From contig JAEZCL010000014.1 of the NCBI GenBank assembly GCA_023433585.1, positions 1-5,346 on the forward strand: a stretch of DNA of 5,346 nucleotides, given 5' to 3'. The first letter of the stretch is position 1, and the number at the start of each line of letters is the position of its first letter. Under the pieces are notes generated by a model. The model had not been told where the DNA came from. It saw only the letters and a program-made list of their open reading frames with translations, and did no database searches. Position numbers and translations under genes: made by a program. This stretch comes from Pseudomonadota bacterium. Its GTDB lineage: Bacteria; Pseudomonadota; Alphaproteobacteria; Caulobacterales; Caulobacteraceae. Shown here in pieces: positions 1 to 5,236 of this stretch.

Positions 1-1058
1 CCGCCGTGCATGTCGCGGGCCTCGCGCGCGATGGCCAGCGCCTTGCCGCAGTTGTTGCGCTTCATCATCGAGATGGCCTCGGGGACCCAGGCACCCTGGT
101 CCAGCAGGCGGCCCAGCGCCAGGGCGCCCTCCAGCCCCAGGAAGATCTCGGTCTGCATGTCGGCCAGCTTCTTCTGCACCAGCTGGCGCGACGACAGCGG
201 CCGGCCGAACAGCATCCGCTCGCCCACATAGTCGCGCGTGGCGTGGAAGCAGAACTCCGCCGCCCCCATGGCCCCCCAGGCGATGCCGTAGCGCGCCTTG
301 TTCAGGCAGCTGAACGGCCCGCGCAGGCCCTTCACCCCCGGCAGGATGTTGGCCTCGGGCACGAACACGTCGTTCAGACCGATGTCGCCGGTGACCGAGG
401 CGCGCAGGGAAAGCTTGTCGCCGATCTTGTCGGTGGTGAAGCCGTCGAAATCCCGCTCGACGATGAAGCCCCGGATCACATCGTCCAGCTTGGCCCAGAC
501 GATGGCCAGGTCGCTGATCGGGCTGTTGGTGATCCAGTATTTGGCGCCGTTCAGGCGATAGCCGCCGTCCACCTTGACCGCCTTGGTCTTCATGGAGGCC
601 GGGTCGGACCCGCCGTCCGCTTCGGTCAGGCCGAAACAGCCGATCAGTTCGCCCGCCGCCATCTTGGGCAGGAATTTCGCCTTCTGTTCGTCCGAACCGA
701 AGGCGTAGATCGGATACATGGCCAGGGACGACTGCACGCTCATGGCCGAGCGGTATCCCGAATCCACCGCCTCGATCTCGCGCGCGATCAGGCCGTAGGC
801 CACGTGCGACGCTTCGGAGCCGCCGTATTGCTCGGGCAGCATGGCGCCCAGGAAGCCCATCTCGCCCATCTCGGTCATGATGGCCCGGTCGAAGGTCTCG
901 TCACGGAAGGCGGCGACCACGCGCGGCAACAGGGCGGCGCGCGCATAGGCCCGCGCCGCGTCGCGCACCATCCGCTCGTCGTCGGTCAGGCGCCCCTCCA
1001 GGTCCAGCGGGTCGTCCCAGCGGAAGGTCTTGGCGGGGGAGGTGGCGGACATGGGCAT
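1..1058 (-). CDS. gcdH: Glutaryl-CoA dehydrogenase, 3' end outside window
   Basis: This acyl-CoA dehydrogenase family flavoenzyme oxidises and decarboxylates glutaryl-CoA to crotonyl-CoA in lysine and tryptophan breakdown, passing electrons to ETF in the cytoplasm. The window holds 352 codons plus two bases; the family is about 400 residues, so roughly 45 are missing, including the expected catalytic Glu shortly after DMHGG. Visible are the GCDH-specific SGYRSAMSVQSS stretch (residues 100-111), where family knowledge makes Arg103 and Ser107 the likely glutaryl-carboxylate ligands, then GCFGLTEADGGSDP (140-153), YWITNSP (174-180), SLRASVTG (217-224), CLNKARYGIAWG (251-262) and KRNNCGKALAIAREARDMHG at the edge. 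These separate it from ordinary short-chain acyl-CoA dehydrogenases. I chose the ATG at 1058 because GAAG lies 8 nt upstream; the in-frame ATG at 1052 is a close alternative. The gene is divergent from the DUF6356-like gene. Confidence 0.95.
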   Translation of the reverse strand, partial: MPMSATSPAKTFRWDDPLDLEGRLTDDERMVRDAARAYARAALLPRVVAAFRDETFDRAIMTEMGEMGFLGAMLPEQYGGSEASHVAYGLIAREIEAVDSGYRSAMSVQSSLAMYPIYAFGSDEQKAKFLPKMAAGELIGCFGLTEADGGSDPASMKTKAVKVDGGYRLNGAKYWITNSPISDLAIVWAKLDDVIRGFIVERDFDGFTTDKIGDKLSLRASVTGDIGLNDVFVPEANILPGVKGLRGPFSCLNKARYGIAWGAMGAAEFCFHATRDYVGERMLFGRPLSSRQLVQKKLADMQTEIFLGLEGALALGRLLDQGAWVPEAISMMKRNNCGKALAIAREARDMHG

Positions 1059-1171
1059 GGTCTTTTCTTCTGCGGCCGGATCACGCACGAAACGCCCAGC
1101 CTGTTTCCTGATCGTCCGCGCCGCTTTAGGATAGATCATCGGCCACGGGTAGGGGTGAGGACCGCCGGCGC
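1059..1171. other. Divergent intergenic region, gcdH / DUF6356-like gene
   Basis: This 113-bp non-coding gap must carry the 5' leaders, and probably the promoters, of both flanking genes. Toward gcdH I see only a purine-rich GAAGAAAAGA ribosome-binding stretch (about 1061-1070, minus strand) and no convincing minus-strand promoter. Toward the plus-strand gene there is a purine-rich GTGAGGA at 1155-1161 and one -10-like box, listed separately. No operator palindrome or riboswitch fold stands out. Confidence 0.6.
1130..1137 (+). promoter_or_regulatory. Candidate -10 box for the DUF6356-like gene
   Basis: GATAGATC matches the published Caulobacter housekeeping -10 consensus GCTANAWC at all positions but one. 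It would start transcription near 1143, giving a leader of about 30 nt before the ATG at 1172. No good TTGACGS-type -35 sits at the expected distance (the best is a poor match around 1109-1115), so this is only a candidate. Confidence 0.25.
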
Positions 1172-1438
1172 ATGATGAAATCGCTCGCAAGACTGTTCCT
1201 GGATCACCCGCGCGAGGTGGAGGAATCCTACTTCGAGCACATGGGCGCGGCCTCGTCCTACGGTTTCCGCCTGCTGGGCGCGGCGGCGATGGCGTTCCTC
1301 CACGCCATTGTGCCCGGCGTCTGCAAGACCGCCGCCTCGGACCGGGTCAAGGCCATGGCCGACGAACTGAACGGCCGCGCCGTGACCGCCCGCGAGACGC
1401 GGATGCGCGAGGCGGGCGCGATCGATCCGGGGCTTTAA
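1172..1438 (+). CDS. Small DUF6356-like membrane protein, function unknown
   Basis: The 88-residue product begins MMKSLARLFLDHPREVEESYFEHM, then has an apolar stretch at about residues 29-51 (SYGFRLLGAAAMAFLHAIVP) that could form one membrane helix. The tail from about residue 54 is charged and polar and ends EAGAIDPGL. The pattern LFxDHPxxVxESYxEHM followed by a hydrophobic segment with HAxxP is what I recall for the DUF6356 family of small alphaproteobacterial proteins, which has no known function. The ATG at 1172 has GTGAGGA 10 nt upstream; the adjacent ATG at 1175 is equally possible. GC-rich third codon positions and the match to a known family argue for a real gene. It stands alone, divergent from gcdH and convergent with lysA. 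The membrane helix and the family assignment are inferences. Confidence 0.82.
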   Translation: MMKSLARLFLDHPREVEESYFEHMGAASSYGFRLLGAAAMAFLHAIVPGVCKTAASDRVKAMADELNGRAVTARETRMREAGAIDPGL

Positions 1439-1442
1439 GCCG

Positions 1443-1500
1443 TCTCCTCTCCCAAAGCGAAGCGCATGGGGGAGGGGGACCACGAAGTGGTGGAGGGGGC
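1443..1500. repeat. REP-like repeat, left arm of inverted pair
   Basis: The 58-bp arm starts TCTCCTCTCCC and contains GGGGGAGGGGGACC, then a small hairpin ACCAC-GAA-GTGGT (1479-1491), and ends TGGAGGGGGC. Its reverse complement aligns with the arm at 1527-1579: both share TCTCCTC at one end, GGGGAGGGGGACC in the middle and TGTGGAGGGGGC or TGGTGGAGGGGGC at the other end, with about 4 bases of length difference. It begins five bases after the stop of the DUF6356-like gene. The composition and the position between convergent genes fit a dispersed intergenic repeat of the REP/BIME kind; that it is dispersed is supported here only by the partial copy at 5197. Confidence 0.75.
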
Positions 1501-1526
1501 GACCCCATCCGCTGAGTTTGAAGCTT

Positions 1527-1579
1527 GCCCCCTCCACAGCCTACGGCGGTCCCCCTCCCCCGCAATGCGGGGGAGGAGA
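1527..1579. repeat. REP-like repeat, right arm of inverted pair
   Basis: This 53-bp arm is the inverted partner of the arm at 1443-1500, separated from it by a 26-bp spacer. It holds a perfect 10-bp stem, CCTCCCCCGC (1554-1563) with GCGGGGGAGG (1567-1576), closing a 3-nt AAT loop. The arm ends two bases before the lysA stop codon at 1582-1584. On the lysA transcript the stem would form right after the stop, so it may protect the 3' end or help end transcription. No U-tract follows on either strand, so I do not call it an intrinsic terminator. Confidence 0.75.
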
Positions 1580-1581
1580 CA

Positions 1582-2856
1582 TCACCTCAACCACGCCGCC
1601 AGCGGCTCTCGCGCCAGCATCTCGTCATAGGTCGGACGGGGCCGGACCACGGCCCAGCGGTCGCCGTCCACCAGCACCTCGGGGACCAGGGGGCGGCTGT
1701 TGTATTCGTTCGACATGGTTGCGCCGTAGGCCCCGGCGGTCATGAAGGCGACCAGATCCCCGGCCTGAAGCGACGGCAGGTCGCGGTCGCGCGCGAAGGT
1801 GTCGCCGGTCTCGCACACCGGTCCGACCACGTCATAGGGGCCGCTTTCTCCCCCGCGCGGGCGCACCGGGCGGATGTCATGGAAGGCGTCGTACAGCGCC
1901 GGGCGCATCAGGTCGTTCATGGCCGCGTCCAGCACCAGGAAGCGCGGGCCGCCCGGCCGTTCGTTCACATGGATGACGCGGCTCAGGAGCACCCCGGCGT
2001 TGGCCGCGATCATGCGCCCTGGTTCAAAGGCCAGCTGCACGTCCAGGCCCCGTGCCGCCTCGGCCGCGACGGCGGCGTAGTCGGCCGGATCGACCTCGCC
2101 CGGCTGGTCGAAATAGGGCACGCCCAGACCGCCGCCGAAATCCAGACGCTCCACCGAAAACTCCTGCGCGCGCAGGTCCAGCGTCATCCGGCGCAGCACG
2201 GCGAAAGCGGACCGGAACGGCGACAGGTCGGTGATCTGGCTGCCGATGTGACAGGCCAGGCCCATGGGCCGCACGTGCGGCGAGGCGGCGGCGCGGGCGT
2301 AGAGCGCCATCGCCTCCTCCACCGGCGCGCCGAACTTGTCGCGGGCGCCGCCGGTGGTGATCTTGGCGTGGGCGCCGGAGCCCACGTTCGGATTGACGCG
2401 GAAGACGATGTCCGGCCGCGCCTTCAGCGCCGCCGCCACGGCGATCAGCCGGTCCAGCTCGGCGGCGGACTCCACATTGATCTCGAGCACGCCCGTCTGG
2501 ACGGCGAAGGCCAGTTCGGCGTCGGTCTTGCCCACGCCGGAAAAGACGATGCGATCGGGCGGAATCCCCGCCGCCAGCGCCCGCCGGATTTCACCTTCGG
2601 ACACCGTGTCGGCGCCCAGCCCCTCGGCGGCCAGCACCTTGAGAACCGACAGGTTCGAACTGGCCTTCACCGCGAAGGCGATCAGGGCGCCCTTCGTCTC
2701 CCCGTGACCGTCCATGGCCGCGCGCAGCACCCGCGCGTGGCGCCTCAGGGTGGCGGCGGAATAGACGTAGGCGGGCGTGCCGACCTCGGCCGCGACGGCC
2801 TCCAGCGATACGGCCTCGGCGTGCATCACGCCGTCCTTGAGCTCGAAGTGGTTCAC
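1582..2856 (-). CDS. lysA: Diaminopimelate decarboxylase
   Basis: This PLP enzyme decarboxylates meso-2,6-diaminopimelate to L-lysine, the last step of lysine synthesis, in the cytoplasm. At 424 residues it is the normal length for the family. It is a fold-type III PLP enzyme (alanine racemase-like barrel plus C-terminal beta domain). Lys64 in AFAVKASSN is the expected Schiff-base lysine. CHIGSQ (202-207), the glycine loop GGGLG (241-245) and EPGR (278-281) bind the cofactor phosphate and substrate. CETGD (348-352) supplies the catalytic Cys348 and Glu349 from the partner subunit, and GAYG (375-378) precedes the usual aromatic contact. The start is GTG at 2856, chosen because it gives the MNHFELKDGV N-terminus remembered from Caulobacterales LysA; no clear Shine-Dalgarno precedes it. 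It lies 25 nt downstream of the lipoprotein gene as the last member of the argH operon and is convergent with the DUF6356-like gene. Confidence 0.97.
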   Translation of the reverse strand: MNHFELKDGVMHAEAVSLEAVAAEVGTPAYVYSAATLRRHARVLRAAMDGHGETKGALIAFAVKASSNLSVLKVLAAEGLGADTVSEGEIRRALAAGIPPDRIVFSGVGKTDAELAFAVQTGVLEINVESAAELDRLIAVAAALKARPDIVFRVNPNVGSGAHAKITTGGARDKFGAPVEEAMALYARAAASPHVRPMGLACHIGSQITDLSPFRSAFAVLRRMTLDLRAQEFSVERLDFGGGLGVPYFDQPGEVDPADYAAVAAEAARGLDVQLAFEPGRMIAANAGVLLSRVIHVNERPGGPRFLVLDAAMNDLMRPALYDAFHDIRPVRPRGGESGPYDVVGPVCETGDTFARDRDLPSLQAGDLVAFMTAGAYGATMSNEYNSRPLVPEVLVDGDRWAVVRPRPTYDEMLAREPLAAWLR

Positions 2857-2881
2857 GGCCGGGGAGGGCTTTCTGACAGGC

Positions 2882-3112
2882 TTATTGCGGCTCGCGTCCC
2901 GCCGCCGTGCCGCCGACGGGGTTGCTGGGCCCGCCGTCTATGGGCTGCTGGCTGGACGGGCGGTTGACGGTGGCGGGTTCGGGCAGGCCGGGCGCCCGGG
3001 CCGAGCGCGGCGCCCGCTCGGTCTCGCGATAGGGCGATTCCAGTTCGCCCATGCGGCCGCAGCCGGACAGCGCCACCACGGCCCCGGCGGCGAGGATCAG
3101 GACAGCTCTCAT
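2882..3112 (-). CDS. lptM: Small LptM/YifL-like lipoprotein
   Basis: The 76-residue product has a lipoprotein signal peptide: MRAVLILAAGAVVA followed by the lipobox LSGC, with Cys18 the expected lipidated residue. The mature protein starts CGRMGELESPYRETE and continues as a Pro/Ser/Gly-rich, probably unstructured tail. A CGxxGxLxxP start on a very short lipoprotein is typical of LptM (formerly YifL/LppL), which helps mature the LptD-LptE LPS translocon in E. coli; its gene often neighbours lysA or dapF in proteobacteria. The usual GPL is GEL here, so the LptM role is an inference. I chose ATG 3112 over the longer frame opening at 3193 because it gives a proper signal peptide, overlaps the argH stop as ATGA, and has AAGGAG (3121-3126) 8 nt upstream. 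The overlap suggests translational coupling to argH. Confidence 0.85.
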   Translation of the reverse strand: MRAVLILAAGAVVALSGCGRMGELESPYRETERAPRSARAPGLPEPATVNRPSSQQPIDGGPSNPVGGTAAGREPQ

Positions 3113-4527
3113 TTCAGGCGCTCCTTCCATTCGGCGATGCGCGCCCGGACCTGTTCCGGCGCCGTGCCCCCGAAGCTCTGACGACTGGCGCATGAAGCCT
3201 CAGGGGTCAGCACCTTGTAAACCTCGGCGGTCACGCCCGCCTCAAGCTTTTGCAGTTCCTCCAGCGGCAGGCCGGACAGATCGACGCCCAGCGCCTCGGC
3301 CCGCTTGACCGCCGCGCCGGTCACATGATGCGCCTTTCGGAACGGCAGGTTCAGTTCGCGCACTAGCCAGTCGGCCAGGTCCGTCGCGGTGGAGAAGCCC
3401 GATCCCGCCGCCGCCGCCATCTTCGCCGTGTCCGGCGTCAGGGCCGCGACCATGGCCGTCATGGCCCCGACAGCGAGATCAAGCGCGTCGAACGCCTCGA
3501 ACACCGGCGGCTTGTCCTCCTGCATGTCCTTGGAATAGGCCAGCGGCAGGCCCTTCATGACGGTGGACAGGGCCACGAACGCCCCCATCACCCGGCCCGT
3601 CTTGGCCCGCACCAGCTCGGCCGCGTCGGCGTTCTTCTTCTGCGGCATGATGGACGAGCCGGTGGTCAGGTCGTCCGGCAGGGCGACGAAGCCGAACTGC
3701 GGGGTCATCCAGATCACGATCTCTTCGGCCAGGCGCGACAGGTGCCCGGCGCAGATGGACGCCGCCGCCATGACCTCCAGGGCGAAGTCGCGCGCCGAAA
3801 CCGCGTCCAGGGAATTGGCCATGGGCCGCTCGAACCCCAGCGCCTCGGCCGTCTGATGCCGGTCGATGGGGAAGGGCGAACCGGCCAGCGCCGCCGCCCC
3901 CAGCGGGCTTTCATTCAGGCGCGCGCGGGCGTCGGAAAACCGCCCCGCGTCCCGCCCGATCATCTCCACATAGGCCATCAGGTGGTGGCCGAAGGTCACC
4001 GGCTGGGCCGGCTGCAGGTGGGTGAAGCCGGGCATCAGGTCGCCCGCGTGGGCTTCGGCCTTCATCAGCAGCGCGCGCTGCAGGCCCTTCAGTTGATCCA
4101 CCGTCCGGTCGCAGGCGGCGCGGGTCCACAGGCGGAAGTCGGTGGCCACCTGATCGTTGCGCGAGCGGGCGGTGTGCAGGCGCCCTGACGGCTCGCCGAT
4201 CAGCTCGGAAAGCCGCGCCTCCACATTCATGTGGATGTCTTCATAGGCGTCCCTGAACGGAAAGGTCCCGGCCTCGATCTCGGCCTGGATCGCATCCAGC
4301 CCGCCCAGGATCGCCTCGGCGTCGGCCGCAGCGATGATTCCCCGGTCAGCCAGCATGCGGCAATGGGCCCGCGACCCTTCCAGATCCTCGCGCCACAGCC
4401 TTTGATCGACGCCGATGGAGACATTGATCGCCTGCATGATCTCGGCGGGCTTGGCGGAAAAGCGTCCGCCCCATAGACTTTGGCCCCTGGCCTCATCCTT
4501 GGGGGTCGATTGGGGGCTGTCGGTCAT
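3109..4527 (-). CDS. argH: Argininosuccinate lyase
   Basis: ArgH splits argininosuccinate into arginine and fumarate, the last step of arginine synthesis, as a cytoplasmic homotetramer of the fumarase/aspartase superfamily. The product is 472 residues, normal for the family. Motifs in order are LWGGRF (18-23), the start of the enzyme proper; HTARSRNDQ (118-126); GFTHLQPAQP (167-176) with the catalytic Thr169-His170 pair; and the superfamily signature GSSIMPQKKN (290-299), which carries the catalytic serine on a mobile loop. The signature is followed by Ala300 where most members have Pro. I chose ATG 4527 because it leaves a short leader before LWGGRF; the open frame continues to 4611, but that part is antisense to tlpA. 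No Shine-Dalgarno precedes 4527. It is the first gene of the argH-lipoprotein-lysA operon and is divergent from tlpA with no gap. Confidence 0.96.
   Translation of the reverse strand: MTDSPQSTPKDEARGQSLWGGRFSAKPAEIMQAINVSIGVDQRLWREDLEGSRAHCRMLADRGIIAAADAEAILGGLDAIQAEIEAGTFPFRDAYEDIHMNVEARLSELIGEPSGRLHTARSRNDQVATDFRLWTRAACDRTVDQLKGLQRALLMKAEAHAGDLMPGFTHLQPAQPVTFGHHLMAYVEMIGRDAGRFSDARARLNESPLGAAALAGSPFPIDRHQTAEALGFERPMANSLDAVSARDFALEVMAAASICAGHLSRLAEEIVIWMTPQFGFVALPDDLTTGSSIMPQKKNADAAELVRAKTGRVMGAFVALSTVMKGLPLAYSKDMQEDKPPVFEAFDALDLAVGAMTAMVAALTPDTAKMAAAAGSGFSTATDLADWLVRELNLPFRKAHHVTGAAVKRAEALGVDLSGLPLEELQKLEAGVTAEVYKVLTPEASCASRQSFGGTAPEQVRARIAEWKERLK
3121..3126 (-). promoter_or_regulatory. Shine-Dalgarno fixing the lipoprotein start
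   Basis: On the minus strand the bases read AAGGAG, 8 nt before the ATG at 3112 and inside the last argH codons. It is the best ribosome-binding site in the window with a start codon at proper distance, and it decides between this ATG and the longer frame opening at 3193. Confidence 0.75.
4451..4479 (+). promoter_or_regulatory. Candidate tlpA promoter inside argH
   Basis: TTGGCG (4451-4456) and TAGACT (4474-4479) are separated by exactly 17 bp and match TTGACA and TATAAT at 4 of 6 positions each; TTGGCGG is also close to the Caulobacter -35 TTGACGS. Transcription would start near 4486, about 40 nt before the tlpA ATG. The site lies within argH codons, as any tlpA promoter must because there is no intergenic space. 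Matches of this quality arise by chance, so this is a candidate only. Confidence 0.3.
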
Positions 4528-5170
4528 GGCGGAGAACTCGGGGAAGCGCGGGAAGCGGTGGCTTGTGACCCTCCTTATCATCGCGGGCGTCCTTGTCATC
4601 GGCATACCCATTGCGAAGTTCGTCGTTGGCTCCGTCTATCTGCGAAACGCCGACATCGAACTTCGCTCCGTTCATGAGAACTCGTTGGCCGCTCATGCGC
4701 GCGGCACGCTGGCCGCGCTGGAGACCCCCGCCGACCTGGCCACGCCCCCCGACCAGGTCTTCATGGACCGCGAGGGGAGTGAGGTCGCCTTCGCCGATTT
4801 CCGGGGCCGGGTGGTGGTGGTCAACCTGTGGGCCATGTGGTGCGCGCCCTGCCGCACCGAGATGCCGACCCTGGCGGCGCTCCAGCGCGCCTATCCCGAG
4901 GACCAGGTCTTCGTGCTGCCCGTGAACGTGGACACCGGCGACGACGCGGTGGCCGACGCCATCAGCTTCATCGACGTGCATGAGCCCCTGCCCTTCTATT
5001 CGGACCGCAGCTTCCGCCTGCCGTTCGTGTTCCCCGGCTCCGGCAAGATGCCCCAGACCATCGTGCTGGACCGCCAGGGCCGCATCCGCGCCTGGATGGC
5101 GGGCGAGGCCGACTGGGCCGGCGCCGAGGCCCGCGCCCTGATCGACGCCCTGCTGGCCGAGGAAGCCTGA
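4526..5170 (+). CDS. tlpA: TlpA-type membrane-anchored thioredoxin-like protein
   Basis: This 214-residue protein has a short basic N-terminus (MAENSGKRGKRW), one membrane helix at about residues 13-36 and a periplasmic TlpA/ResA-like thioredoxin domain from about residue 75. The active site is WCAPC (105-109, Cys106 and Cys109) followed by RTEMP. The cis-proline is probably Pro176 in GKMPQTIVLD. Proteins of this kind reduce or exchange disulfides in envelope proteins, for example during cytochrome c or cytochrome oxidase maturation; the partner cannot be read from this sequence. ATG 4526 gives a proper N-in signal anchor. The frame is open back to 4415, but that extension is antisense to argH. 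GGGGG at 4511-4515 is the only possible ribosome-binding stretch. The first ~50 codons use more A/T third positions than the rest of the gene. Confidence 0.93.
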   Translation: MAENSGKRGKRWLVTLLIIAGVLVIGIPIAKFVVGSVYLRNADIELRSVHENSLAAHARGTLAALETPADLATPPDQVFMDREGSEVAFADFRGRVVVVNLWAMWCAPCRTEMPTLAALQRAYPEDQVFVLPVNVDTGDDAVADAISFIDVHEPLPFYSDRSFRLPFVFPGSGKMPQTIVLDRQGRIRAWMAGEADWAGAEARALIDALLAEEA

Positions 5171-5236
5171 TGAGGGTCTAAGCCCATCGACCCCTTTCTC
5201 CTCTCCATCGCCGCAGAGCGATGGGGAGCAACCATG
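5171..5236. other. Spacer between tlpA and the transposase gene
   Basis: This 66-bp gap separates the convergent tlpA and transposase genes. It contains the REP-like hairpin at 5197-5228 and no gene. The junction between resident DNA and the insertion sequence must lie here or within the last transposase codons, most simply just after 5228. Confidence 0.6.
5197..5228. repeat. Partial third REP-like copy with hairpin
   Basis: TCTCCTCTCC (5197-5206) is identical to the first ten bases of the arm at 1443-1452, and AGCGATGGGGAG resembles the AGCGCATGGGGGAG that follows there. The segment folds into an 11-bp stem, 5201-5211 with 5218-5228, including one G-T wobble, around the 6-nt loop CGCAGA. 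The rest of the repeat (AGGGGGACC and beyond) is missing: the sequence switches to CAACCATGTCAG. No T-run follows the stem on either strand, so it is at best a weak terminator between the convergent genes. Confidence 0.55.

Noticed and set aside
6..1175. Long plus-strand open frame of 389 codons across gcdH
   Set aside because: It is antisense to a clear glutaryl-CoA dehydrogenase gene. Long open antisense frames are common in very GC-rich genes, and its His/Gly/Arg/Gln-rich translation matches no family I know.
1554..1576. Intrinsic terminator for lysA or the DUF6356-like gene
   Set aside because: The 10-bp stem is strong but no T-run follows on either strand, and the sequence belongs to a repeat arm. 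It is listed as a repeat instead.
1525..2967. Plus-strand open frame of 480 codons across lysA
   Set aside because: It is antisense to lysA, whose catalytic motifs are all present. The plus-frame product is a low-information His/Arg/Gly-rich sequence and runs through the repeat arm.
4570..4576. Perfect AAGGAGG on the minus strand upstream of argH
   Set aside because: The next codons are GTC ACA AGC, so no ATG, GTG or TTG lies at a usable distance. It falls within tlpA membrane-helix codons and is probably chance, although it lies in the argH leader region.
4574..4599. ATGACA and GATAAG on the minus strand as an argH promoter
   Set aside because: The spacer is only 14 bp, too short for a normal housekeeping promoter, and the -10 match is weak. 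An argH promoter must be near here, but this pair does not establish it.
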